Assembly: GCF_002086155.1 (NCBI RefSeq)
Contig: NZ_MVHE01000033.1
Location: 1-55,827 of the forward strand
DNA: 55,827 nt
Source: Mycobacterium angelicum
GTDB lineage: Bacteria; Actinomycetota; Actinomycetes; Mycobacteriales; Mycobacteriaceae
Reading direction: 5' to 3'
Numbering within the stretch: position 1 is the first letter of the stretch; each line of letters starts with the position of its first letter. The notes beneath the pieces are model-generated. The model was not told where the DNA came from. It did no database searches and saw only the letters and a list, made by a program, of their open reading frames with translations. Positions 15,605 to 24,158 of the stretch are shown here, in pieces. The position numbers and the translations under genes were made by a program.

Positions 15605-16888
15605 ATGTCCGCGCCGCTGGCCGAAGTCGACCCCGATATCGCCGAATTGCTGGGCAAAGAGCTCAGCCGGCAGCGCGACACGCTGGAGATGATCGCCTCG
15701 GAGAACTTCGTGCCACGGTCGGTGCTGCAGGCCCAGGGCAGCGTGCTGACCAACAAATACGCCGAAGGTTTGCCGGGTCGGCGCTATTACGGCGGCTGCG
15801 AGCACGTCGACGTGGTGGAAAACATCGCCCGCGACCGGGCCAAGGCGCTGTTCGGGGCCGACTTCGCCAATGTGCAGCCACATTCCGGCGCCCAGGCCAA
15901 CGCCGCCGTGCTGCACGCGCTGATGTCGCCGGGGGAGCGGCTGCTTGGCCTGGATCTGGCCAACGGCGGTCACCTGACCCACGGCATGCGGCTGAACTTC
16001 TCCGGCAAGTTGTACGAGAACGCCTTCTACGGCGTCGACCCGACGACGCACCTGATCGACATGGACGCGGTGCGCGCCCAAGCCCTCGAGTTCCGTCCCA
16101 AGGTGATCATCGCCGGCTGGTCGGCCTATCCACGCATTCTCGACTTCGCGGCGTTCCGCGCGATCGCTGACGAGGTCGAGGCCAAGTTGTGGGTGGATAT
16201 GGCGCATTTCGCGGGCTTGGTCGCCGCCGGGTTGCACCCCTCGCCGGTGCCGCACGCAGATGTGGTGTCCACCACCGTCCACAAGACGCTGGGCGGGGGT
16301 CGTTCGGGTCTGATCGTGGGCAAGCAGGAGTACGCCAAGGCCATCAACTCGGCGGTGTTCCCGGGCCAGCAGGGCGGACCGCTGATGCACGTCATCGCCG
16401 GCAAGGCGGTGGCGCTGAAGATTGCCGCTACCCCGGAGTTCGCCGAACGCCAGCAGCGCACCCTTTCCGGCGCCCGGATCCTGGCTGACCGGTTGTTGGC
16501 CGACGACGTCGCCAAGGCGGGCGTGTCGGTGGTCAGCGGGGGTACCGACGTGCACCTGGTGCTGGTCGACCTGCGCAACTCACCGCTGGACGGCCAGGCC
16601 GCCGAGGACCTGCTGCACGAGGTCGGCATCACCGTCAACCGCAACGCCGTTCCCAACGACCCCCGGCCGCCGATGGTGACCTCGGGCCTGCGGGTCGGTA
16701 CACCAGCGCTGGCGACCCGGGGCTTCGGGGACGCCGAGTTCAGCGAGGTGGCCGACATCATCGCGACCGCGCTGGTCGCGGGGCCGGCCGACGTCGATGT
16801 TGCGGCGCTGCGCGCGCGGGTGACCAAGCTGGCCACGGACTTCCCCTTGTACGAGGGCCTCGAAGACTGGAGCCTGGCCGGCCGGTAG
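15605..16888 (+). CDS. glyA: Serine hydroxymethyltransferase
   Basis: 427 residues from the ATG at 15605, matching the N-terminus of Rv1093 (MSAPLAEVDPDIAELL). It interconverts serine and glycine with tetrahydrofolate and supplies one-carbon units. The PLP-binding lysine is Lys227 in STTVHKTLGGGRSG; EMIASENF and YAEGLPGRRYYGG form the folate and substrate site. A leaderless GTG at 15566 would add 13 residues (MTAAPDTRTQASL) and may be the true start; see findings. It is followed by desA2 on the same strand with its own promoter. Confidence 0.95.
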   Translation: MSAPLAEVDPDIAELLGKELSRQRDTLEMIASENFVPRSVLQAQGSVLTNKYAEGLPGRRYYGGCEHVDVVENIARDRAKALFGADFANVQPHSGAQANAAVLHALMSPGERLLGLDLANGGHLTHGMRLNFSGKLYENAFYGVDPTTHLIDMDAVRAQALEFRPKVIIAGWSAYPRILDFAAFRAIADEVEAKLWVDMAHFAGLVAAGLHPSPVPHADVVSTTVHKTLGGGRSGLIVGKQEYAKAINSAVFPGQQGGPLMHVIAGKAVALKIAATPEFAERQQRTLSGARILADRLLADDVAKAGVSVVSGGTDVHLVLVDLRNSPLDGQAAEDLLHEVGITVNRNAVPNDPRPPMVTSGLRVGTPALATRGFGDAEFSEVADIIATALVAGPADVDVAALRARVTKLATDFPLYEGLEDWSLAGR

Positions 16889-16900
16889 GACCACATTTTG

Positions 16901-16921
16901 CGGCGCGACACGTGCGCGCCG
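16901..16921 (+). terminator. Small hairpin after glyA
   Basis: CGGCGCG pairs with CGCGCCG around a 7-nt loop, 12 nt after the glyA stop and before the desA2 promoter. A weak terminator is plausible. Confidence 0.35.
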
Positions 16922-16926
16922 GATTT

Positions 16927-16939
16927 CACAGAACCTGTG
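16927..16939. promoter_or_regulatory. Palindrome CACAG-N3-CTGTG in the desA2 promoter
   Basis: CACAGAACCTGTG lies 9 bp upstream of the -10 box, where a repressor would block RNA polymerase. desA genes are known to be controlled by the TetR-type regulator MadR in mycobacteria. I do not remember its consensus well enough to assign the site. Confidence 0.35.
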
Positions 16940-16948
16940 TATGCGGGT

Positions 16949-16954
16949 TACAGT
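16949..16954 (+). promoter_or_regulatory. -10 box of desA2
   Basis: TACAGT lies 6 nt before the ATG at 16961 (leaderless). TTCACA at 16925-16930 is a possible -35 with an 18-nt spacer. Confidence 0.55.
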
Positions 16955-16960
16955 TACTGC

Positions 16961-17794
16961 ATGGCACAGAAACCTGTAGCTAATGCATTGACACTGGAAC
17001 TCGAGCCCGTGGTCGAGGCGAACATGGCTCGCCACCTCGCTGGCGAGGACATCTGGTTCGCTCACGATTACGTTCCGTTCGACCAGGGGGAGAACTTCGC
17101 CTTCCTCGGCGGACGCGACTGGGATCCGTCTCAGGCGACACTGCCCAGGACTGTCACCGACGCGTGCGAGATCCTGCTGATCATCAAGGACAACCTCGCT
17201 TCTCACCACCGTGAGCTCGTCGAGCACTTCATTCTCGAGGACTACTGGGGTCGGTGGCTGGGCAGATGGACCGCTGAAGAGCACCTGCACGCGATTGCGC
17301 TGCGCGAGTACCTGGTGGTGACCAGGGAGGTCGACCCGACCGCCAACGAGGAAGTTCGGGTCCAGTACGTGATGAAGGGCTATCGCAGCGACAGCTACAC
17401 GCAGGTTGAGACCCTGGTCTACATGGCGTTGCTGGAACGCTCCTATGCCGTCTTCTGCAAGAACCTGGCCGCCAAGATCGAGGAGCCCATCCTGGCCGGG
17501 CTCATCGACCGGATCGCCCGGGACGAGACCCGTCACGAGGAGTTCTTCGCCAACCTGGTCGATCACTGCCTCGAGTACACCCGCGACGAGACGATCGCGG
17601 CCATCGCCGCGCGTGCCGCCGACCTCAAGGTCGTCGGTGCCGACATCGATGCATATCAGGACAAGGTGGCGAACGTCGCCGACGCCGGGATCTTCGGTGC
17701 CGCAGATCTTCAGCAGGTGATCTCCGATCGCATCACCGCATGGGGCCTGGCCGACGAGCCCGCGCTGAAGCAGTTCGTCACCGGCTCGGCTTAA
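16961..17794 (+). CDS. desA2: Acyl-ACP desaturase-like diiron protein DesA2
   Basis: 277 residues, close to Rv1094 (MAQKPVADALTLELEPVVE). The ferritin-like four-helix bundle has diiron ligand motifs: HRELVEHFILEDYWGRW, TAEEHLHAIALREYL and RIARDETRHEEFF. DesA2 is needed for normal mycolic acid and unsaturated fatty acid supply in mycobacteria, although mycobacterial DesA2 differs from plant stearoyl-ACP desaturases in parts of the active site. The ATG at 16961 is preferred over the upstream ATG at 16898 because a -10 box sits 6 nt before it. Confidence 0.93.
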   Translation: MAQKPVANALTLELEPVVEANMARHLAGEDIWFAHDYVPFDQGENFAFLGGRDWDPSQATLPRTVTDACEILLIIKDNLASHHRELVEHFILEDYWGRWLGRWTAEEHLHAIALREYLVVTREVDPTANEEVRVQYVMKGYRSDSYTQVETLVYMALLERSYAVFCKNLAAKIEEPILAGLIDRIARDETRHEEFFANLVDHCLEYTRDETIAAIAARAADLKVVGADIDAYQDKVANVADAGIFGAADLQQVISDRITAWGLADEPALKQFVTGSA

Positions 17795-17853
17795 TTACTC
17801 GGCTATATCCCGGATTTCGGCGCGCCTGCCCTGCGGGGGTGTCGCCGGCGGAG

Positions 17854-17859
17854 TAGCGT
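17854..17859 (+). promoter_or_regulatory. -10 box of phoAT-phoH2
   Basis: TAGCGT lies 8 nt before the ATG at 17868 (leaderless). Confidence 0.55.
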
Positions 17860-17867
17860 CGCATCCG

Positions 17868-18011
17868 ATGGCCAGCGACATTCTCTGCTGCCAGGGCGGC
17901 ACCTCCCGTCATGACAAGGGCAGGACCGGCCCCGGTCCTGGTGCCGTGGCCCCCGCCGATTCGCTCGTGTGGGTCCGCCCGAGCGTTTTCCGCTCGAGGA
18001 GCGCTCCGTGA
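17868..18011 (+). CDS. phoAT: PhoAT-type antitoxin peptide
   Basis: A 47-residue ORF beginning MASDILCCQGGTSRHDKGR and ending SRSAP. Its TGA overlaps the GTG start of phoH2 by 4 bp, so the pair is translationally coupled. It starts 8 nt after a -10 box. In mycobacteria phoH2 is preceded by an overlapping short gene, phoAT, whose product counteracts PhoH2; position, size and overlap fit that. The peptide is rich in Gly, Arg and Pro and has no recognisable DNA-binding fold. Identification rests on synteny and arrangement. Confidence 0.75.
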   Translation: MASDILCCQGGTSRHDKGRTGPGPGAVAPADSLVWVRPSVFRSRSAP

Positions 18012-19309
18012 CCGATATCCGGACGTACGTGCTCGACACCTCCGTGCTGCTGTCCGACCCGTGGGCTTGCGGCCGGTTCGCCGAGCATGAAGTGGTGGTT
18101 CCGCTGGTCGTGATCAGCGAATTGGAGGCCAAGCGCCATCACCACGAGCTGGGGTGGTTCGCCCGTCAGGCATTGCGGCTGTTCGACGATCTTCGACTGG
18201 AACACGGGCGGCTGGATCAGCCCATTCCGATTGGTACGCAAGGTGGTTCGCTGCACGTCGAACTCAACCACACCGACCCGGCCGTACTGCCGGCGGGCTT
18301 TCGTACCGACAGCAACGATTCCCGGATTCTGAGCTGCGCCGCCAACCTCGCCGCCGAGGGCAGGCGAGTCACACTGGTCAGCAAGGACATTCCGCTTCGG
18401 GTCAAGGCCGCGGCGGTAGGTCTGGCGGCCGACGAATACCACGCCCAGGACGTCGTCGCCTCCGGCTGGTCGGGCATGGACGAGCTCGAGACCGCGGCCG
18501 AAGACATCGACGCGCTATTCGCCGACGGCGAAATCGACCTGGCCGAGGCCCGGGACCTGCCTTGTCACACCGGGATTCGCCTGCTGGGCGGCAGTTCGCA
18601 TGCACTGGGCCGGGTCACCGCCACCAAGCGTGTGCAGCTGGTTCGCGGCGATCGCGAGGTGTTCGGTCTGCGTGGCCGCTCCGCCGAACAGCGGGTGGCG
18701 CTCGACCTGCTGCTCGATGAGTCGGTGGGCATTGTGTCGCTTGGTGGCAAAGCCGGCACCGGCAAGTCGGCGCTGGCACTGTGCGCCGGCCTGGAAGCCG
18801 TGCTGGAACGCCGCACGCAGCGCAAGGTGGTTGTCTTCCGTCCGCTGTATGCGGTCGGCGGCCAAGAGCTGGGCTATCTGCCCGGCAGCGAGAGCGACAA
18901 GATGGGCCCCTGGGCGCAGGCGGTGTTCGACACGCTCGAGGGCCTGGCCAGTCCCGCGGTGCTGGAGGAAGTTCTTTCCCGGGGCATGCTCGAAGTGCTG
19001 CCGCTGACCCATATCCGGGGCCGGTCGTTGCACGACTCATTCGTCATCGTCGACGAGGCACAGTCGCTGGAACGCAATGTGCTGCTGACCGTGCTGTCGC
19101 GGCTCGGGAGCGGGTCGCGCGTGGTCCTGACCCACGACATCGCCCAGCGTGACAACCTGCGCGTGGGCCGCCACGACGGCGTTGCCGCGGTGATCGAGAA
19201 ACTCAAAGGTCATCCGCTATTCGCGCACATCACGCTGATGCGCAGCGAACGGTCCCCGATCGCCGCGCTGGTCACCGAAATGCTAGAGGAGATCACCGGG
19301 CCGCACTGA
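18008..19309 (+). CDS. phoH2: PhoH2: PIN-domain ribonuclease fused to PhoH helicase/ATPase
   Basis: 433 residues, the same as Rv1095. The N-terminal PIN nuclease domain (~1-140) has acidic residues at Asp10 (YVLDTSVLLSDP), Glu40 and DSNDSRILSCA. The C-terminal PhoH ATPase has Walker A GGKAGTGKS (246-254) and Walker B SFVIVDEAQSL. PhoH2 of mycobacteria unwinds and cleaves RNA in an ATP-dependent way and acts as the toxin partner of PhoAT. The GTG at 18008 overlaps phoAT; the frame extends to 17969 without family support. Confidence 0.95.
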   Translation: MTDIRTYVLDTSVLLSDPWACGRFAEHEVVVPLVVISELEAKRHHHELGWFARQALRLFDDLRLEHGRLDQPIPIGTQGGSLHVELNHTDPAVLPAGFRTDSNDSRILSCAANLAAEGRRVTLVSKDIPLRVKAAAVGLAADEYHAQDVVASGWSGMDELETAAEDIDALFADGEIDLAEARDLPCHTGIRLLGGSSHALGRVTATKRVQLVRGDREVFGLRGRSAEQRVALDLLLDESVGIVSLGGKAGTGKSALALCAGLEAVLERRTQRKVVVFRPLYAVGGQELGYLPGSESDKMGPWAQAVFDTLEGLASPAVLEEVLSRGMLEVLPLTHIRGRSLHDSFVIVDEAQSLERNVLLTVLSRLGSGSRVVLTHDIAQRDNLRVGRHDGVAAVIEKLKGHPLFAHITLMRSERSPIAALVTEMLEEITGPH

Positions 19310-19312
19310 CGG

Positions 19313-19318
19313 TAAACT
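19313..19318 (+). promoter_or_regulatory. -10 box of the polysaccharide deacetylase gene
   Basis: TAAACT lies 6 nt before the GTG at 19325 (leaderless). Confidence 0.55.
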
Positions 19319-19324
19319 TCGTGG

Positions 19325-20200
19325 GTGCCGAAACGACCCGACAACCAGGCTTGGCGCTACTGGCGCACCGTTTGCGGTGTCGTGGTGGCCGCCGCGGTGC
19401 TGGTCATCGGCTCGCTCACCGGTCACGTCACGCGCGCTGAGAATCTGAGCTGCTCGGTGGTCAAGTGTGTCGCATTGACCTTCGACGACGGTCCGGGGCC
19501 GTTCACTGACCGGCTGCTGCAAATCTTGAAGGACAACGACGCCAAAGCCACCTTCTTCCTGATCGGCAACAAGGTCGCGGCCAACCCGGCGGGCGCCAAA
19601 CGCATTGCCGACGCCGGCATGGAGATCGGCAGCCACACCTGGGAACACCCCAACATGACCACCATCCCGCCCGACGACATCGCCGGACAGTTCTCCAGGG
19701 CCAACGACGCCATCACCGCCGCAACCGGCCGCACGCCGACGCTGTATCGTCCCGCCGGCGGCCTGGCCAACGAAGCCGTGCACCAGACCGCGGCCAAGTT
19801 CGGTCTAGCCGAAATCCTATGGGACGTAATCCCTTTCGACTGGGCCAACGACTCCAACACCTCGGCCACGCGAGCGCTGCTGATGTCGCAGATCAAACCG
19901 GGTTCGGTGGTGTTGTTCCACGACACCTACTCCAGCACCGTTGACCTGGTCTACCAATTCATTCCGGTGCTCAAGGCCAACGGCTACCGGTTGGTGACGG
20001 TCAGCGAACTGCTTGGTCCGCGGGCTCCGGGAAGCAGCTACGGCAGCCGGGAAAATGGTCCGCCGGTGAACGAACTGCGCGACATCCCGGCCAGCCAGAT
20101 CCCGTCGCTGCCCAACACTCCGTCGCCGAAACCGATGCCTAACTTCCCGATCACCGACATTGCGGGACAGAACTCGGGTGGGCCCAATAACGGTGCCTGA
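19325..20200 (+). CDS. Exported polysaccharide (peptidoglycan) deacetylase, NodB family
   Basis: 291 residues, corresponding to Rv1096. An N-terminal signal or anchor helix (~15-32, CGVVVAAAVLVIGSLTG) is followed by a NodB domain. Motif 1 TFDDGP (52-57) carries the catalytic base and metal Asp, motif 2 GSHTWEHPNM supplies metal ligands His104 and His108, and motif 3 is YRPAGG. The family removes acetyl groups from N-acetylglucosamine or N-acetylmuramic acid, which can protect peptidoglycan from lysozyme. The C-terminal ~60 residues are a Pro/Ser-rich tail. The stop overlaps the cyclase start by 8 bp. Confidence 0.9.
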   Translation: MPKRPDNQAWRYWRTVCGVVVAAAVLVIGSLTGHVTRAENLSCSVVKCVALTFDDGPGPFTDRLLQILKDNDAKATFFLIGNKVAANPAGAKRIADAGMEIGSHTWEHPNMTTIPPDDIAGQFSRANDAITAATGRTPTLYRPAGGLANEAVHQTAAKFGLAEILWDVIPFDWANDSNTSATRALLMSQIKPGSVVLFHDTYSSTVDLVYQFIPVLKANGYRLVTVSELLGPRAPGSSYGSRENGPPVNELRDIPASQIPSLPNTPSPKPMPNFPITDIAGQNSGGPNNGA

Positions 20201-21704
20201 GCCCAGCCTGAGTCCAGGTGAGCCTCGAAAGAGCGCCCGCAGCCTATTGATTCAGTACGGACTCGACCTGGCACTGGCCTACATTTTCGCCGTCATCGAT
20301 GCCGCTGCCATCCTGATCCCGCTGCGCGGGCACACCTCGGCGGCGGTCAACGCCGATTTCGCGCAGCGAAACACCGCCGCGGTGCTGGTGCTGATCGTGC
20401 TCGGGATGATCGGCGTCGCGGTCGGCGGGTTCCTGAGCCTTCGTCCGACCGTGCGGTGGTACTCCGCGGGGGCACAACCGACACCGGCGCAACGCGCCGG
20501 CGCGATGAGACTCGCCGGCCGCCAATCGGCGATCCTGGCCGCGACGTGGGCGGTGTGTGGCGGAGCTTTCCTGCTGTTGAACTGGAACGCGGGACCCGCG
20601 CTGCTGCTGCCGATTCTGCTCGGGCTGCTGCTCGGCGGCGCCGCTGCCGCCGGAACGGGTTTGCTGCTGGCGCAACACACGCTGCGCCCGATCATGGCCG
20701 CCGCCACGCGCGGCTCCGAGCAGGGGTTGTCGGTGCCGGGTGTGTTCGCCCGGCTGGTGCTGCTGTGGTTTTTGTGCAGCGCGCTGCCCATCGGAGTCAT
20801 CGCGGCGTTCGTCATCCTGCGCTCCTACGGCTGGCTGATCCAGAAGAACGTGTCGCTGGATGTGCCCGTTCTGGTAGTTGCGCTGGCGGCTTTGGTGCTC
20901 GGGCTGCCGATCATGATCCTCACCTCGCGATCCATCGCCGATCCGCTCAGCGAAGTCGTCGACGCGATGGCCCAGGTCGAACGCGGCCGGATCGACACCC
21001 AGGTCGGGGTATACGAGCGATCCCAAATCGGGCATCTGCAAATGGGATTCAATCGGATGGTGGCCGGCCTGGCCGAACGCGACCGGGTGCGCGATCTGTT
21101 CGGCCGCTACGTGGGCGTCGACGTCGCGCATCGGGCCATCGAGGAGGGTGCCGCGCTGACCGGGGACGTGGTGGAGGCCGCCGTGTTGTTCATCGACCTG
21201 GCCGGCTCCACGAAGTTGACGGAAAGCCTTGCGCCGCAAGAGGTTGCCGGAGTACTCAACGAATTCTTCCGAATCGTCGTCGGCGCCGTCGACGAACATC
21301 AAGGCCTGATCAACAAATTCGAGGGCGACGCCGCGCTGGCCATCTTCGGGGCGCCGCTGCGCACGAACGAGCCGGCATCGTCGGCGCTGGCCGCGGCGCG
21401 CACCCTGGCCACCCAGCTGCGCCAGCTACCCGTGGTCGACTTCGGGATCGGGGTGTCGGCCGGCCGCGTCTTCGCCGGCAACATCGGCGCCGAAAACCGT
21501 TACGAATACACGGTTATCGGTGACGCGGTCAACGAGGCCGCGCGCCTGGCCGACCTCGCCAAGACGTCGGACCGGCGGATCCTGTGTTCGTCGGCGGCCA
21601 TCGACCGCGCCAACGACGCCGAACAGCAGCGGTGGGCCGAATGCTATTCCACGGTGCTGCGCGGGCGCTCGGAGGCCACGCACGTCTCTACCCCGGCAGG
21701 TTAG
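20193..21704 (+). CDS. Membrane-bound class III adenylate cyclase with HAMP linker
   Basis: 503 residues, with the architecture of the Rv1318c/Rv1319c/Rv1320c group. About six membrane helices fill residues ~20-245. A HAMP linker follows (SRSIADPLSEVVDAMAQVERG, ~245-295). The cyclase domain has the full catalytic set: metal Asp335 in LFIDLAGST, Lys375 in NKFEGDAAL, second metal Asp379, Asp444, Asn447 and Arg451 in VIGDAVNEAARL. The Lys/Asp pair indicates ATP over GTP. GTG at 20193 overlaps the deacetylase stop. M. tuberculosis lacks a cyclase here, going from Rv1096 to Rv1097c. The frame also opens at 20160. Confidence 0.9.
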   Translation: MPEPSLSPGEPRKSARSLLIQYGLDLALAYIFAVIDAAAILIPLRGHTSAAVNADFAQRNTAAVLVLIVLGMIGVAVGGFLSLRPTVRWYSAGAQPTPAQRAGAMRLAGRQSAILAATWAVCGGAFLLLNWNAGPALLLPILLGLLLGGAAAAGTGLLLAQHTLRPIMAAATRGSEQGLSVPGVFARLVLLWFLCSALPIGVIAAFVILRSYGWLIQKNVSLDVPVLVVALAALVLGLPIMILTSRSIADPLSEVVDAMAQVERGRIDTQVGVYERSQIGHLQMGFNRMVAGLAERDRVRDLFGRYVGVDVAHRAIEEGAALTGDVVEAAVLFIDLAGSTKLTESLAPQEVAGVLNEFFRIVVGAVDEHQGLINKFEGDAALAIFGAPLRTNEPASSALAAARTLATQLRQLPVVDFGIGVSAGRVFAGNIGAENRYEYTVIGDAVNEAARLADLAKTSDRRILCSSAAIDRANDAEQQRWAECYSTVLRGRSEATHVSTPAG

Positions 21705-21732
21705 CTACTTACTCACCTCTACTTACTCACCT
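21705..21732. repeat. 14-bp tandem duplication between two convergent stops
   Basis: CTACTTACTCACCT occurs twice head to tail. The second copy encodes the last codons and stop of the minus-strand gene; the first copy fills the gap up to the cyclase stop. It replaces any terminator. Confidence 0.85.
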
Positions 21733-22726
21733 TGAGCGCCGCGATGACTTTGTCGATGGTGGTGCGCGAGGCCGCGTCACCGATGGGGGAGGCGCCCAGG
21801 AAGATGGTCACCGGCTTGGTGTCGACGGCGATGATCGTCACCGAATCGCCCTTCACGCCGCGCGCGGTGTCACCGATGGTGATGTCCGCGTCGACCCGGG
21901 CGGCCTTGACCCCGTCGACCGTGGCCGACGACGTCTTCTTGGTGCCGAGCGTGGGCTGCGACTGGCTGTAGCCGGGGCCGTTGGCCACGCAGTCCATCAA
22001 TTTCGAAGCCTGCTGGGAGACGTCCATGCTGGTGACGAAGTTGGTGACGGCAACCTCGACCTGCATCATCCACTGGTTGGCGCCGGGTACTTCCGCGCCG
22101 ACGCCTACGGCATCGATCAGGTTCGGGTTCTGGTCGTCGGAGAACGGGGTCCATCCCGGCGCCGCGCTGGTCGGGAACGACAGCTTGCCGGCATTGATCG
22201 TGCTGCGGGTGGCCGACGCGTCACCGCCGGACACGTTTGGTGTGCAGCCGGTCGCCGTCTGCGCGGAGTTGTTCGGCTGCGAGGTCGCCGCGCTTGTCGT
22301 CTCCGAAGGGCTGGCCGAGTTCGACGTACCGCGGTTGGTGAGGGCGACCGCCAGGATCACCACCAACACGATGACACCCAGCACCGCGATACCCGTGATG
22401 ATCAACCACGGGGTCTTCGACCCTTTGGGCGGCCCGGGTTGGTAGGGGCCGCCCGGCCAGCCGGAGGGATACTGCTGGGGCGCTTGCGAATACTGTTGGG
22501 GCTGGTAGGCGCCTCCGGCGTACGGGTCGCCACCGGGTGGCGGGTAGGGATATCCGCCGCCCTGCGGTTGACCGCCCTGAGGTTGACCGGCCTGCGGCTG
22601 ACCGCCCTGTGGTTGACCGCCCCAATACGGTTGCTGCCCATACGGATTCGCCACGTATGGATCCTGACCGTAGGGGGCCTGGCCGTAAGGACCCTGACCG
22701 TAAGGGCCGCCCGGGGGCACCGTCAT
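21719..22726 (-). CDS. Gly/Pro/Gln-rich single-pass membrane protein (Rv1097c homologue)
   Basis: 335 residues. Residues 1-105 are low complexity, rich in Pro, Gly, Tyr and Gln, with PYGQ and GGQPQ tandem repeats. A single membrane helix follows (~106-129, WLIITGIAVLGVIVLVVILA), then a Ser/Thr-rich linker and a ~190-residue extracytoplasmic domain with two Cys residues. Function is unknown. It is longer than Rv1097c, mainly in the repeats. The ATG overlaps the fum stop by 4 bp. Confidence 0.85.
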   Translation of the reverse strand: MTVPPGGPYGQGPYGQAPYGQDPYVANPYGQQPYWGGQPQGGQPQAGQPQGGQPQGGGYPYPPPGGDPYAGGAYQPQQYSQAPQQYPSGWPGGPYQPGPPKGSKTPWLIITGIAVLGVIVLVVILAVALTNRGTSNSASPSETTSAATSQPNNSAQTATGCTPNVSGGDASATRSTINAGKLSFPTSAAPGWTPFSDDQNPNLIDAVGVGAEVPGANQWMMQVEVAVTNFVTSMDVSQQASKLMDCVANGPGYSQSQPTLGTKKTSSATVDGVKAARVDADITIGDTARGVKGDSVTIIAVDTKPVTIFLGASPIGDAASRTTIDKVIAALKVSK

Positions 22727-24141
22727 TGGTCGTTCGCCTCGACCTTGGCCATCGCCAACACGTCGAGCCGGCGATCCAGCTCTTCGAGCGACAACTTGTC
22801 GCCGATCAGGCCGCGGTCGATGACCGTCTGGCGAATCGTCTTGCGCTCCTTGAGCGCTTGTTTGGCGACGGCAGCGGCCTCTTCGTAACCGATCGCCGAG
22901 TTCAGCGGGGTCACGATCGACGGTGATGACTCGGCAAGCTCGCGCAGGTGATCGACATTGGCCTTCAGTCCGGTAATGCAGCGTTCGGCGAACAGCTTTG
23001 ACACGTTGGTCAGCAGCTTGAACGATTCCAGGATGTTGCGGGCCATCATCGGGATGTAGACGTTGAGCTCGAAGGCGCCGTTCGCACCACCCCAGGCGAT
23101 CGCGGCATCGTTGCCGATCACCTGTGCGGCCACCTGGGTAACCGCCTCGGGCAGAACGGGATTCACCTTGCCCGGCATGATCGAGCTACCCGGCTGCAGG
23201 TCCGGCAACTGGATTTCAGCCAGGCCGGTCAACGGACCCGATCCCATCCAGCGGATGTCGTTGGCGATTTTGGTCAGCGATACCGCGATGGTTCGCAGCG
23301 CACCGGAGGCCTCGACCAATCCGTCGCGGGCCGCCTGGGCTTCGAAAGAGTTTGCCGCGGTGCGCAATTCGGATATCCCTGTTTCGGACACCAACACCGA
23401 GACCACCCGGACGCCGAAACCGTCGGGTGCGTTGAGGCCGGTCCCTACCGCGGTGCCGCCGATCGCGAGCTCACCCAGCCTGGGCAGGGTGGAGCGCACC
23501 CGCTCGATGCCGGCCTCGATCTGGCGGGCATACCCGCTGAACTCCTGTCCGAGGGTGACCGGAACGGCGTCCATCAGGTGAGTGCGGCCCGACTTGACCA
23601 CCGTCTGCCACTCCAAAGCCTTGTCCGACAAAGCCTTCTGCAGCACTTCGAGCGCTGGAATGAGATGGGCCACAGCGGCTTCGGTGGCCGCGATGTGGGT
23701 GGCGGTGGGGAAGGTGTCGTTCGACGACTGGGACATGTTGACGTCGTCGTTGGGGTGCACGGTCACGCCGTCCCTGGCTGCGATGGACGCGATCACCTCA
23801 TTGGTGTTCATGTTCGAGCTGGTGCCCGAGCCGGTCTGGAACACGTCGATGGGGAACTGGTCGTCGTGTTGGCCGTCGGCGATTTCGGCCGCTGCGGCGA
23901 TGATCGCGTCGGCCTTCTCGGCGGCCAGCAGCCCGAGGTCTTTATTCACTTGTGCGCAAGCGCCTTTCAGCAGACCCAGGGCACGGATCTGGGCCCGCTC
24001 CAGGCCGCGGCCGGAGATCGGAAAGTTCTCCACGGCGCGCTGGGTTTGCGCGCGCCACAACGCTTTTGCCGGCACCCGGACCTCGCCCATGGTGTCGTGC
24101 TCGATGCGGTACTCAGTGTTTTCGTCCGCGCTGGCGGCCAT
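22723..24141 (-). CDS. fum: Class II fumarate hydratase
   Basis: 472 residues; Rv1098c is 474. It interconverts fumarate and malate in the TCA cycle without an iron-sulphur cluster. Family signatures are complete: TGSGTSSNMNTNEV, SQSSNDTFPTATH, SGRTHLMDAVPVTLGQE and the mobile loop GSSIMPGKVNPVLPE with the catalytic serines. The start is the ATG at 24141 (MAASADENTEYRIEHDTMG); the frame continues upstream inside glpX only as a shadow. It lies 17 bp after the glpX stop, consistent with one operon. Confidence 0.97.
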   Translation of the reverse strand: MAASADENTEYRIEHDTMGEVRVPAKALWRAQTQRAVENFPISGRGLERAQIRALGLLKGACAQVNKDLGLLAAEKADAIIAAAAEIADGQHDDQFPIDVFQTGSGTSSNMNTNEVIASIAARDGVTVHPNDDVNMSQSSNDTFPTATHIAATEAAVAHLIPALEVLQKALSDKALEWQTVVKSGRTHLMDAVPVTLGQEFSGYARQIEAGIERVRSTLPRLGELAIGGTAVGTGLNAPDGFGVRVVSVLVSETGISELRTAANSFEAQAARDGLVEASGALRTIAVSLTKIANDIRWMGSGPLTGLAEIQLPDLQPGSSIMPGKVNPVLPEAVTQVAAQVIGNDAAIAWGGANGAFELNVYIPMMARNILESFKLLTNVSKLFAERCITGLKANVDHLRELAESSPSIVTPLNSAIGYEEAAAVAKQALKERKTIRQTVIDRGLIGDKLSLEELDRRLDVLAMAKVEANDQ

Positions 24142-24158
24142 AAAATACGCTTCCTTTG

